DNA of 64,000 bases from Microcyclosporella mali (GCA_002785985.1 NHNU01000024.1:186001-250000); one strand, 5' to 3'. Numbered from the stretch's first letter, positions 1-11,050 are shown. A program made the numbers and translations. Notes: generated from the letters alone by a model not told the origin.

Positions 1-516
1 GATCATATTGTAATCGTCAGTCGATAGTAAAGCCTCTGCATCGCGTACGAGTATCCTAGCTATTAGGAGAGCGCGCTGCAAACGCTCTGCGCGAGTATCA
101 TCGATCTCGCCAAGATAAATGAGATTACCTCGACCTCTGCGATATATCGACCCCATGACTCCAACCTGGTAGTTTTTCTCCCGGATATTGTTCTGATCAA
201 TGCAGACTGCATCGAGCCAAAGCGTTCTCTCGGAATCAGGACGTCTCATCCTCCGAAGTGCCATATGTGACGATGCCGGAACGTTCATCGGTCTACCATT
301 GACTTGTATCTCAGCGCGACGACGTGCATCGCCCCACACATAAGATATTGTTTCATACGGAGGCACAATCTCATGATTCAGGCTGGCTCTGCGGAAGAGA
401 CACTTGATTCGCTCGCTGCCTTGTCCAGGAAGTACTGTGAGAAGACGGAACTCTTGGAGCTCTCGACGAAGAGGCTGATAAGGCTCCACAGAGCAGAGAT
501 CAAAAGGTGTCCCCAT
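1..516 (-). CDS. HET-domain (heterokaryon incompatibility) protein, 5' part only
   Basis: The minus strand is open for exactly 172 codons from the ATG at 516 to the left edge, so the 3' end is outside the window. The translation carries the hallmarks of the HET domain (PF06985): YETISYVWGD near residues 54-63, then WLDAVCIDQNN around residues 99-109, and after it YQVGVMGSIYRRG and LIYLGE. Family knowledge: HET domains are TIR-like modules in fungal proteins that trigger vegetative incompatibility or cell death when partner alleles clash; they usually sit at the N-terminus of 600-900 residue proteins with variable C-termini. The start was chosen because the next upstream ATG (532) is in another frame and hits a stop after ten codons. 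The C-terminal partner domain cannot be seen. Confidence 0.9.
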   Translation of the reverse strand, partial: MGTPFDLCSVEPYQPLRRELQEFRLLTVLPGQGSERIKCLFRRASLNHEIVPPYETISYVWGDARRRAEIQVNGRPMNVPASSHMALRRMRRPDSERTLWLDAVCIDQNNIREKNYQVGVMGSIYRRGRGNLIYLGEIDDTRAERLQRALLIARILVRDAEALLSTDDYNMI

Positions 517-945
517 CGTGCAGACAGTCCATAAGTGAGTAAGACTAGTGGCTTGGCAACGCGGTCTGTGAGATCTAAGGGCATCAATCAGTGCGAAACT
601 GTGCTTCTCAACAGTTCAAGGTTCGGGAGAATGACGATGAGCATGGTAGTTGTTCTCCAAAAGCAAGTTGCAGCCGCAGAAAATCAAGATGGGGCCAAAA
701 AAGTCAAGGAAGCGTTGGTGGAAGCAAGGAATGGTTGAAGTAGGGATAAGGTGAAGCAAGAATGAATTGAAGTAAGGGTTGCTTGTAGTAAGGGATCAGT
801 GTAGTAAGGATTGGTGGAAGTGAGGAGCAGAGGGGAACCTCCTCGCGAGTCACAACGTTCGGGCGGTTTCGGATATAAATACGAGCCCCGCTGCTTTGTG
901 TGCATAACATCACCGTCGCTCATCCAACTCCCTCAATATACCGAC
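517..945. other. Spacer between divergent HET and GH28 genes
   Basis: No coding signal. It should hold the promoters of both divergent genes and contains a degenerate purine-rich tandem repeat (separate entry). Confidence 0.5.
717..827 (+). repeat. Degenerate purine-rich tandem repeat, period about 16 bp
   Basis: About seven diverged units share a core like GAAGYAAGG or GTAGTAAGG, for example ggtggaagcaagga, ttgaagtagggat, ggtgaagcaagaa, attgaagtaaggg, cttgtagtaaggg, agtgtagtaagga and ggtggaagtgagg. The strand is almost free of cytosine. It lies about 120-230 bp upstream of the GH28 start. Confidence 0.6.
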
Positions 946-2622
946 ATGAATCGACTATTGACACAAGTACTTGCCCTTGGGCCAGCTCCAGTCAGCCACA
1001 TGGTGCGATACGTCGAATATAATTTCTACCCTCCCAATTGATGAGGTACAGGGTGATGCCGTCGCTGCTTGGGAACCAGATAGACCGGACCCATATGTCT
1101 GCGAGTACATGGGCCTCAATGGCTGCTGGCAGCCTTCTGAGCCATCAGAGGGACCTCCGTACTCTCACGGTGGTAATTGGCCGCAAAGGTCGAGAACGTG
1201 TATCGTACCATCACTTGGAGACTCACAACAGGACGATGCACCTGCCATCCTCCAGGCCTTCGAAGAATGCGGGCATGATGGTCACATCATCTTCGAGAAC
1301 ACGACGTATTATATTCATTCCGTCATGGTAACCACTGGCCTCAAAGACGTAGACATCGAGGTCAAAGGGACACTTATCTGGGATGCTAGCGATCTTGCTT
1401 ACTGGCTGGCCAATTCTCTACCAATAGGTTTCCAAAACCAGACTTCTGCCTGGCATGTCGGGGGTGAGAATATGCAGTAAGTTTTGTCTTGATTGCCAAT
1501 CTCGGGGACAATGTTTGGCACTATTTGCTAATAGCGATGGGAAGTTTCTATGGTCACGGCTATGGAACACTGGACGGCAATGGCCAGGTGTGGTACTACT
1601 TCAATCAGGGTGTTTCCAATCGCCACGGCAGACCACACGCTATTACCATCACCGATTCGAAGAATAGTGTCATTGAAGGTCTTCGCTTCATCAAGTCTCA
1701 AATGTATGATTGCGTTTCTTTCACAACGGAGATTCTTGCTGACTTCTCTATTTCTGCTTGTAGGTGGACTATGACAGTCGCCCGCTCAGAGAAGCTTCTC
1801 CTGCAAGATATTTACGTCAACAACAGTAGCGAGGACCGAACCTTGGCCTCCAATGTCAATACAGACGGGGTGGATACAGTATATGCCAACAACATCACAT
1901 TTCTGCGGTGGACAGTCGACAATGGGGATGATTCGATCAGCATGAAGCAGAACAGCACCAACATATACATCGCCAATTGCACCTTTTACAATGGCTTGTC
2001 TCTAGCCATGGGCAGCATCGGCCAGTATCCAGGGCAGATCGAGATCATGGAAAACATCACAGCTGAAGAGATTCGTTGTTACAACACCGATTTCGCCGGC
2101 CGAGTAAAGACTTGGACTGGAGTCAATAAAGGGTATCCCCCGAATGGAGGCGGCGGTGGCCTTGGCCATGCGAAGAATATCACCTTCCGGTAAGCTATGA
2201 GGGCGACTTACATATCCGAGGCACCTGCTGACTTCCACCGCTCTGCGCTTAGAAATTTAGTGCTAGATAATGTCAACATCGCTTGGGCCATAATACAGTG
2301 CACAAGCTATAACGGCTTGAGCGGCGATTGCGACACATCACAATTCAAGGTATGATGACCTATCTGGCGAAGTCGTTCCTCGCTGATCTCGGATCAGATC
2401 GAGCAGATGTCTTGGGGAAACACTACAGGCACTCTGAAAGGCGACCGAGTCGCCACGCTGCAGTGCTCTGGAGCAGCTCCCTGCACGGATATCGAGCTGT
2501 TCAACAATACGCTTTGCGCTCTTGACCAGAACATACCAGCTTACTCCTATCTGTGTGAAGCGGTTGATGACAATATAGGCTTCAACTGCACCGGCGAGTG
2601 CAACGGACAGTGCCCAACATAG
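946..2622 (+). CDS. Glycoside hydrolase family 28 (exo-polygalacturonase/rhamnogalacturonase type), probably frameshifted
   Basis: Secreted pectin hydrolase family. Visible GH28 landmarks are GHGYGTLDGNGQVWY, NTDGVDT, GDDSISMK (the usual GDDC with Ser for Cys) and MGSIGQYPG. Clear introns: 1704-1763, joining SQM to WTMTV; 2190-2252; 2350-2397. The last exon ends with a Cys-rich tail and TAG at 2620-2622. The 5' part is irregular. The ATG at 946 gives a short signal-like start (MNRLLTQVLALG) that is out of frame with the mature region; removing one C near 978-981 would join them. Around 1475-1545 the natural splice (donor gtaagt at 1479, acceptor tag at 1534) also leaves the frame off by one, cured by one fewer T near 1545. 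Alternative donors such as gtgaga at 1464 keep a frame but lose expected residues. So this is either a recent pseudogene, two base-call errors, or unusual splicing. The family is certain; integrity is not. Confidence 0.8.
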
Positions 2623-3157
2623 GGCGCGGACATGTTGCGTGCTGAATGGCTGATGCCACAAAATCTTAACAGTTGATACGGAGCCAAAATGCCAGGATCT
2701 CCCCGAATTCAGCTTTCATTTTCCTCAAGTTTCTCTGCATGAGCACGTGTGGCAATAGTCTCTCACTTCCATTACTTCTCGAAGCTCAATCCTGACACAT
2801 CCAGACAGCTCACGGAACCTAGTGGGTTGATTCGCACGATGGACATCATCAACTGCCCTTCCCTTGCCGTTACTGCTGCAACCAGGATCGAGTGGCTAAA
2901 ACTCAGTAAATGCTAGATTTCTGTTTCGATGCTCTATACCACGACGCGGACGGCAGTCATCTCACAAAAACCGACCTCGAAGACGTCGACAGCTTCCAGA
3001 CAACTCTAGCCTTCGCTCTTGAGGCCCGCAAATTCTGATATGCAAATTCATAGATTTATTAGCCTTCAATGACTCTCGGGTATCTCCTTCTCCGAAAAGC
3101 AGACCGACCCGCTTGTACATGCATGTTACGCTCAGATGTGTTCCCTCCAAAACAAAA
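2623..3157. other. Spacer between convergent gene ends
   Basis: Nothing gene-like seen; it probably contains only the two 3' UTRs. Confidence 0.5.
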
Positions 3158-4207
3158 TCAAGGAAGCTCCTGCGCCTCTCTTCTCGCGTCCAGCTCCATT
3201 GGCGCTATTTGATGGTCCCCAGCAAGCTCCCCCATGTGCGTACGCTGCTGCTTCTGCATTTCGTATGATCTTTGCTCATGACCAACATAGTCCGAGTATC
3301 GCGGGGCTGGTGAAGTCATGCCAGGCGAAGCCATGCCGTCGGTTGCTCCTCCGTAGAGCGCTGGCTGTTTGGTCTCGGTGCGTCCGGGACCTTCGTTAGG
3401 GTCGCTCGATGGTATAGCCTGATGTCTTGCCTTGCTCTTCACATTGCGCCGGTAGAGATAAAATGCCAGGAAGAGCGCAGCCAGACCGACAGGGACACCA
3501 ACACCAACTCCCACACCAATACTGACTGCATCGCTCGAGCCTCCGGAGGAAGCCGCTGCACTTGTTGTTGCTGAGGGAGCCGCTGTCGTCGTGGTGGGGG
3601 CTGTTGTGGACACAGAAGTGACTATCCCCGTTGCCGTAGGTGTTTCTCTCGGATTCGTTTGCGCTGGATTGTAGACATATGTCGGGGCAGGACCTGTGAC
3701 CAGAACATATCAGCATCTCCCTCCAAAGCCCTTAAGACAGCATGTCGCAATTCTCGACTCACCGCTAAAAGTAACGACATTCTCGCCCGTATCGCAATCA
3801 TAATCATTCCCATTCAAACAGATATACGACTGCACGCCAGGCACCCCACAACTCTCCATGAACTCTCCACTGTACATGACGTCGCCATTCGTAGCATTAT
3901 TACAGAACTTGGGACAGCTATCACTCTCCCACGTCGAATCTGTGCAGGTGCCTCGCGCATACTGATATCCGTCTGTCGAATTCGCGTCCGTGAGAGTCGT
4001 TGCGACACAGAGGTTGTTCGAGAGACAGGCGTAAGAATCGCCACAACACGTCGTGACGTCGGAAGTAGTGCTGCATTCGATGTCGCCAGTCGCGACAGTA
4101 CCGTCTGGGTTATAGCATAATCGGGCGGCGTCGGTGGCCAGCGAGGAGAAAAGGAGGACGATGAGCACGACAGAGCCGCTCTGTTCGAGTCGAGTGTGCC
4201 AGGCCAT
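3158..4207 (-). CDS. Secretory single-pass membrane protein with Cys-rich ectodomain (Mid2-like architecture)
   Basis: Two exons, 4207-3763 and 3693-3158, with a GT-AG intron at 3762-3694; phases close to 326 aa. Residues 1 to about 28 are a signal peptide (VVLIVLLFSSLATDAA). The ectodomain up to about residue 150 has some 14 cysteines (DVTTCCGDSYACLSNNLC and ATCxxSTW-like spacing). A Ser/Thr/Ala/Pro-rich stalk follows, then one TM segment (VPVGLAALFLAFYLY) and a cytoplasmic tail of about 110 residues containing RYSDYVG and QKQQRTHMGEL. This layout is common among fungal wall-sensor-like or Mid2-like proteins of unknown role. No catalytic motif is present. A role at the cell surface is inferred from topology only. 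Confidence 0.85.
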
Positions 4208-4956
4208 TTTGGTCGTGTGTAATAACGGGAAAGATTGAATACAAGAAAGGAAACAAGGGAGAATCTGAGCAGTGCAGAGAACGAAAGAGACTAATCGTTC
4301 AGCTCCTCCTTCGATCTGCCACCCAGCAGAGATGAGGCTGCTCGCCTACGATTACTATGGGGCCAGCCGATGTGTAACGGCGGCAGCGCTGGTGGATTAT
4401 TTGCGTTGTGGCAGTGACGCCTTGCTGCATTTGTGTTCGCTTTAGGAATCCTTCTAGGTAAAATGAGTATATAACATAGCAGATCGCGTGACAAAGGATT
4501 CTTGTCGCAACTTTGAGCATATCCATGGCGTCTTCATTGCCACGTGCAGACAAGCAAGGCCAAAGTTCTTTTGACGGGCTCATGCATTAGATCGCTTCTT
4601 CTGGTCGCGTTGAATCTCGAGCTGAATAGGAGGTAGGAGAATAGAAGATGCCACACTAGCCGATCTCGAGGCTTGAAGGATGCACCCAATTATATACATG
4701 TAACCGAGGTCAGGTGCTAGTGTCTGATCGGCTTACCCTTCCCGGCATGTTCTCGGATCGGCTGTTCAGAGATTAGCGCATTGTCCAAGTGAATAAATCT
4801 GCAAAGACCATATGGCTCATGAATAAGTGATGCGTATGATACAAGCTCATGCAACTATGTGCTCACTTTGACTGTAATGCAACTGTTATGCCCACCATCA
4901 GCTGATGCTGCTAGCCAAAACGCCGACGTAAGTTCATCCCATCTGTCGTTCTACGG
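4208..4956. other. Spacer, promoter side of the membrane-protein gene
   Basis: About 750 bp without convincing coding potential; short open frames on the minus strand lack splice continuity and family resemblance. Confidence 0.5.
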
Positions 4957-7048
4957 TCATGCTCCCAACTTCGTCAAAGTCTCCCGCGCCGCACCCAACT
5001 TGACAACCATACGGTCTTCTAGCTCGTAGTGCTCGAAGTTGTAGCACTTGTCAACTCCCGCCCTGACCTCTCTGAGCGCTGGCATCTTCGCATCTTCTCC
5101 ACCATTCTCCTGCCAGATACACACTGCCTTCTCATAATGTGCCACGGGTACTGGATAAGTATTTGGATGCGGGCAGCTCTTGATCTGCTGCTGCGTGTAC
5201 TTTAGCACGTCATTGTCCAGCTTGGCTTTTGCTTCTGAGATTTTGCCTTGTCCGCGTAGCGCGATTGCTTGCAGAAGAGCCAGGCCAGCCTTCTCATCGG
5301 CGGTCTCAGTGGCCCACGTTGGTGAAGCCTCACACTTCGCCAGTCGGTCGAGCGAGACTTGGAGCTGAGAGGGGTTCATGCGGCGATAACCGGTCCAGAA
5401 GTGGGCCATCTCTTCAATGGGACTGATACCCACAACGTCGACAATTTCGCGATTCTGCGTCTTGGCGCGAGCTTCCCACTTCTTCAACTTCGTGGCAATG
5501 AAGGCGTCGAAAGGCAACTGCTTCCCTAAGAGCGCAGCCTTGCTGACGAGTGGAGGTACAGGGACGAGCAACTCCTTGGCTTTCGCGGCGTACGCCTTGG
5601 CTTTCTCCGGGTTGCTATCCTTGTGATCGCGGTAGAGTTCGATATTGCAAGCAGCTTGAATGTAGAAATACATGCCGTGGCTCCACGCATTCAGTTTCAT
5701 GCACTCACCGAAGGAGTGGGCGCACTCCTCAAAGCGGTGCAGGAATAATAGATCCAGAGATTTCTCGAATAGTCGGATGCCTTGCATTTCCGGGAACGAT
5801 GGGCCAGCAGGCTGGTCGAGAAGCTGCAGACCTCTCTCCAAGTTGCGATCGTTGACAGCGAGGCGCGACTCCTCACTTACCCAGAGCTGGGAATCGGGAT
5901 ATCTCTTCCTCAGATCATGAAGCAGCGCTTCAATCCTGGCCCGCGGCACTGCATCTTTGAGGAGAATGTCGGCAAGAGAGATGGCAATGTTGTTGTAGAG
6001 CAGAATAGTGAGTCCAGAAATTGCGCCAAAGATGTTCTCGTTGTAGCTGGCCGAATCCCAGAGACATCTCATACCATCGTCACGCTCTCCTCGGAAACTG
6101 AACATGCTGAGAATGTGTCGTAAAGCAGGTGGGACAAGTGACAGCACGATCTGAATGATACCCCAGGGCATGTTGATTCCAGAATGTACAAAGAGGTCCA
6201 TCGGGTCGGACGTGAGAGTTCGCATGTCCACGTTCTCCCTGGCAGTCACTTTAGCGTCCCGGCCCTTGCCTCCTGAGCGGATACTGCTTCCTTTCCGCAT
6301 ACTAGACGCCGAGCCGTTCGGGACATGCTCGTCGGCATCGACAAAACTTCCGTCCTCAGACTGTCGGACCGGCGTGGGAGGAGGATGTTGCTCAATGTAC
6401 TTTTCTTCCACAGCAATGAGACCCTGAAGCGTGAGATAGGCCTTGCGAAGTTTGTTCAGGCCCGTCAATCCTTCTAGCCAGCTCTCTTTCAATATGCCCA
6501 AAATGGCGCTGAGAAGCTGGCTTAGTGATTGACACAGGGCATACTCAGCTCCAGGAGGATAGATCTTGCTGTGGTGCGCCATGCTGGGATCCTTCTGGGC
6601 CGCTCTCAGATGTTCCGCGGAAAGTTCTTCGGCCTCTGCCAGCGCTACAGTGGCCTGTGCCATTTTCGTTTTGTCGAACCCAAGAGCTGCTTGCCAGAAC
6701 AGCGCAGCGCCATAAGCAAGCTTTACAGATCAGTACAAGTTCATCGAGGAGCCTGAAATCGTGCGCACCTTGTGGAATGGTGATGATCCTTTAGCCAATT
6801 CTGCCTGCGCTCGCGCGACCTCTGCGACAGTTCAGTGAACTGACACGAGCGACGCAGGGAACACCGCGGAACTCACCATCATTCATTGCCCATGATCCCT
6901 GGAGGACCGCCTCGTTCACTGGCAAGGGTCAGTCTCCAGCTGCCAATGCTTCAACGCAATACATACTGGCTATAAGTGCTTGGTCAGGAGGCAACAGAGG
7001 CTTTCCAGAGCCAGAGCCACCGGTCAACCATCCTCCTAATCTCCTCAT
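4957..7048 (-). CDS. IML2: Inclusion body clearance protein IML2 / TTC39 family
   Basis: Four exons (7048-6967, 6918-6877, 6821-6769, 6720-4957) with GT-AG introns of 50, 55 and 48 nt; phases close to 646 aa. The short N-terminal exons matter: they give the conserved start of the family, MNEAVLQGSWAMND, then AELAKGSSPFHKLAYG and FWQAALGF. The body has the diagnostic SGINMPWGIIQIVLSLVPP and the C-terminal TPR-like helices (FEECAHSFGECMKLNAWSHG, EEMAHFWTGYRRM). Yeast Iml2 acts in clearance of protein inclusions with lipid droplets; TTC39 proteins carry TPR repeats (established for the family). A low-complexity linker with a Ser/Arg/Gly stretch lies before residue 230. A start at 6663 would drop conserved residues and is rejected. 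Confidence 0.93.
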
Positions 7049-7803
7049 TTTCGAATGTGTACTGAAAAGTCTGTGGCGGTGAAGGTTATGTGTTGTTTTG
7101 TTCTTCTAATAACTTTGAAGCGTGTCGGAAAGCTTGACCAGTGGAGCGTGGATCTATGTGTAATACTCGTACAACAGCAGTGTTTGTTAAAAGCAGAAGC
7201 AAGCACCAGCAGGTCAAATATAAACAAACTACATCGTGAACACGTGAAGTCCCCTGACATAAAAGCTTCAAGACTAGTCGGAAGGCCTCGGCGCAGCGCA
7301 GCATAGAGGTACTTTAATCTTAGCAGCTCAGCCACCAAATGCAGCACACTGACCTTGAATTGCACACTGGCGCTCGAATCGACCAGCTGCATCAATCAGG
7401 CAGCAACATAAATCGGTTGATTTCTCGGCCAAAGATGATTGAAAGGGTGCTCAGGTTCCCCACACCACACAAAACCTCTACAGTATCAGATCGTAAAGTC
7501 AATCGCTCAGGGACTGGACCGAGGTGAGCGCTTTGCTTGCCCAAAGCGTCGGTCGGATAATCAATTCTCCTTGTTTTTGGTTCGACAGCTGTACTGCTTG
7601 AGCCTTCAATTCAGCATTACATGCATCACAGCGCGGCTGTAACGGCAGGCAGCAGGATCGGGGTCAGTTGTGATGACAATGACGATGATGGAAGATAGAA
7701 CGAGGTACAGACGTTTTCCACCGTTCGCGAGTGGTGTAGGGAAAAAGCTTGGCGAATGTTGTGGATAAGACTGTGGATAAGACTGAGGAGAAGCCGTAGT
7801 TTC
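7049..7803. other. Spacer between IML2 start and SLATT gene end
   Basis: IML2 promoter plus the 3' UTR of the next gene; nothing else recognised. Confidence 0.5.
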
Positions 7804-9245
7804 TTACTCAGATTTTGGCAATGGTTTCGGTAGTGGATCATCGTGCTTCTCGATCATCAAGGCAGAGTTGAGAATATCTCGTTGTTGCGCCAGACCAGAC
7901 CTTGCAGCATCAGAAGAATGCGCCAAAGCGTTATCCACTCGTTGCGTTCGCTCGGCGACTTGCTGTGCCGCTGCTGCTTTGGCGTTGTGTTCGATCTCCC
8001 TGCCAAAACGTCCAACATCCTGAACTGTTGTCTGCATTCCCTTCTCGAGATCTCGCTTTTTCTCATCGGCCATGTGACGACCATTTGCTTCGATTTCTTT
8101 CTCCATCCGACCGACCTCGTTCATCTTCTCTTCCATGGCATTCTTGAGGTGACTGATATTCGAGAAGAAGCCGTGTGCAGAGCTTTGAGCTTTTTGTACT
8201 GCCCCATGAGCTTCTGCTTCCTTCTCATTGTATGCCTTTTGGATGCCCTCGGTGCTGAATATCGGCTGGGGTCGTTGCAGGCTGAAGTGGTTGCCCTGCT
8301 GGCCCCATTGCGTACCGGGAACTGGCTGACGAAGCTGGGAAACACTGACGAAGCGTTCCGGAGTATTGGTCTCGATATCCGCTCGGACGTTCTCGAACAT
8401 AATTCGGACTTTCTCGACCTCCTCGTGTACATCAATGCCAGGCAGTCCGAGATAAAGATCTCGTTCCCGCTGTTCGACATACTCACGAACCTTGTGCCAT
8501 TCGTGCTGGAAGTATTTGAGTCGATTCGGTAGGCCGCTGCCCTTGAGATAGCTCATAAGGGCCGCGATCACCGTGTTGATGGCACCGAACGCTGTGATCT
8601 ACAAAGCAAGTCAGCCGAGTCCCGCTTGATGTAATCATGGTATCGTTTACCGCGCCACGGCTTCCATTTGCCGCTCCAAGAGCTGTGAGAGCCGCAGCAA
8701 CAACAATCTGCAGACCCAAGCAGAAATTAATCATACGGGAAGCACCCTTATAGTTCCTTTTAGCTTTGATCTCGTTGTCGCACACCGTGGTGTAAATGCC
8801 CATATTCGGCGCAGGACGACCAGTGAGTGTCGCCTGAGCCCGTCTGTTGTGCTGGAAACCATGTTGACCTGTGAAGGACTTATCTTGCACAACTATTTGG
8901 GAACACTTATCAGTATTGAGAAGGTCATGAACGCAACCGGTCGAAACTTGGATACAACTTACTGCCTACAAGCAGACGGAATTCTGCGAGTCGCGCTTGA
9001 TTCTCAATGGCTGTGATTCTAGGATACAGATGCGGGTGAGCACGAGCTATTTCGGCTTCATCCTCAGTCATAGGTCGTTCTTGGTTCTCCGCGCCATCGA
9101 GTCCTCGGATGTCGCTTGGATTGCGGAATTCTTGCCAGGCTCGCCGGGCACGAGTCACAAAGTCCAGGGTTGACTCCATATTGGAAGAATGTATGGCACG
9201 AATCCACGCTTTCACGCCTGGAAGAATGCGAGAAGAATTGAGCAC
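7804..9245 (-). CDS. Fungal SLATT-domain two-TM protein with coiled-coil tail
   Basis: Three exons: 9245-8963, 8892-8651 and 8598-7804. The phases close to 439 aa. Two hydrophobic segments (MINFCLGLQIVVAAALTALGA at about 148-168 and TAFGAINTVIAALMSYL at about 174-190) are followed by GSGLPNRLKYFQHEWHKVRE, a layout I recognise as the SLATT_fungal family (PF18142). After about residue 280 the chain is charged and helical with NAMEEKMNEVGRMEKEIEAN, a likely coiled coil. The SLATT superfamily in bacteria supplies membrane effectors of nucleotide-signalled defence systems; the fungal role is unknown. The start may instead be Met22 (position 9182, MESTLDFVTRARRAWQEF), which begins directly at the conserved region. 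Confidence 0.85.
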
Positions 9246-9985
9246 CGTATGGAATGTTTGACGGGGACGAGGATGGCGACAGTCAGCAGCTTCGGGAGCA
9301 CCAGTCTTTATCCAACGCTCTCAGTTCGACGCTCGTGCTCGACACCATCGGTGGGGTCTTCGCGATTATGTCTCGACACCGCAGCTGCACACAGCTCTAA
9401 TCTCTTTTTTGGCATGAGCACAGCGATCACAAAAAGCTAAAGTAACGTTCTCGCAGATCAGGAATGCTGCGAATGGACAGTGCAGTGCATGCGGAACAGG
9501 ATCGAGCCGAACCCATGCTGAACGCCACAAGTTCGGAGGTGCTGGTGTATGTGTGGACAGCACAGCGTCTCAGGTCGATAGCGACATGTTGTGGATGGAG
9601 CTTCCGGCATTTCCAACGCCATGGCTGGCGCAGAAGATGATATGGCGCGTGTCTCGTGTCCTCTGGAGGACGAAGCTCTCTTTGGCGAACGCGGTCTGAT
9701 TCGTTCGGAAGATATGGAACATGAGCTTAAAGCTCGATGAGGAATCGCAAGCGATGCGGAGACAAGACAGGCGCAGGAGAATGTAGATCCTGCGCCTCTT
9801 GTGGACAATACACTTGACTTTGGCGCTGGTGCAGTAGCCTGTAGACCTTCTTGCCAATAACTCCGCTCATGGAATAGAGCTGTTTTACCAACGGTCGGTC
9901 CTATCAGAAACAATGCGCATTGGCTGTCACCTGTATACACTAAATCAGCCATATCGTCCACTAATCGCTAGTAGTGAACTCACCT
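9246..9985. other. Gene-poor flank of the RIP block with protein-like plus-strand fragments
   Basis: Normal base composition. On the plus strand, unlinked stretches look protein-like, e.g. an ATG at 9258 leading to FDGDEDGDSQQLREHQSLSN and a segment near 9600-9840 with AEDDMARVSCPLEDEALFGE broken by a CGA-TGA stop. I found no splice path joining them and recognise no family. It may be a gene remnant truncated by the neighbouring repeat, or nothing. Confidence 0.25.
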
Positions 9986-10007
9986 TCTTACCGCCCTCTA
10001 TATACGG

Positions 10008-10019
10008 ATTAGCTCTTAT
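10008..10019 (+). repeat. Left inverted repeat of the RIP block
   Basis: ATTAGCTCTTAT; its exact reverse complement lies at 15262-15273. An imperfect match (AAGCAACA against TAGCAGAA) continues inward. No target-site duplication is evident. Confidence 0.45.
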
Positions 10020-10036
10020 CTTAAGCAACATAAAGG

Positions 10037-10071
10037 AAAACGACGCTACTATGCTATAGTAGCGTCGTTTT
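10037..10071. repeat. Perfect 16-bp stem hairpin near the left end
   Basis: Arms AAAACGACGCTACTAT (10037-10052) and its reverse complement (10056-10071) are separated by GCT. It lies about 20 bp inside the left inverted repeat. No equivalent seen at the right end. Confidence 0.7.
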
Positions 10072-11050
10072 TGTAGTATTCCTTATTAAAAAGCCTTATC
10101 TATTAGTCGCTAACGGTAGTAGACGTTATTCCGTTGCTTAAGAAGGTATAGCTACTATAGATCCGGAAGTCTTATAGACGCGTTCGTGGACGCGTCCTTC
10201 GCCTCCTACTATTATTAACAACTTTACGAATAGCGTCTTTAGTAGTATTATGTTTATACTATAGTATCTAGATAATAGCTCGCTTCTATCGAGCTAGAAG
10301 GAATACGTACGGGTATAGGTAGCGAAGATATAGAACTCTCTAGTTAGTATATAGTCGCTATTAAATTACGATAACTAGGCTACCCCCTTAGCGACTATCT
10401 ATAACAACTATTATAGTTAATTTAACTAGCAATTTAACGTATATAGTAGCAATGTAATTAATAGCTTACCTCCGAGCTCTTTACTACCGTCGCTAAGCTC
10501 TATATTATATCTACCTATATACTATAACACTATCGAGTAATATGTTCCTATATACTTAGACCGAAGTACCTAGGGTATCGCTATACCGAGTCGTCTACCT
10601 ATTACGATATCTACTTCGACGACTATAATACCTAATACTACGTCTTTACTACTAGTACTAGCCGCGGGTATAGAAGTAATACTAATCGAGATAAACTCGT
10701 TATTCGACGCGTCTATTATAGTAGAGTAGGGCTAGTAGAGTGTAGTAGTGAACGACGAAGTTTAGTATAATATAAACGACTTATCTAGTAATCTAGTCGC
10801 TCCGCTTATACTAGATATTAATCGAAGGGTATAGACGAACTACACCGAAATGTATTATACTAGTTCGCCTAGTATATCGATTGTCGATACTACTAGAGAT
10901 AGCCCTATATAAGTACGACGCTTAATTAGTAGTAAGCCGCTATAGGTAGCCCCTAGAGGTATACTAATTAGCCTTACTAGAGGTCTAGAAACACTAGGGC
11001 GTTCTTATTCGCTAATCCCTCTATTCCTACCGATATCGAACTCTTTCTAG

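Noticed and set aside
7843..8532. Plus-strand open frame of 229 codons
   Set aside because: Antisense shadow of the SLATT gene, whose exons are in clear coding frame on the other strand.
9458..9961. Minus-strand frame with GPTVGKT resembling a P-loop
   Set aside because: Lacks the GxxxxGK[ST] spacing and the rest reads as Ser/Arg-rich noise; the opposite strand looks more protein-like.
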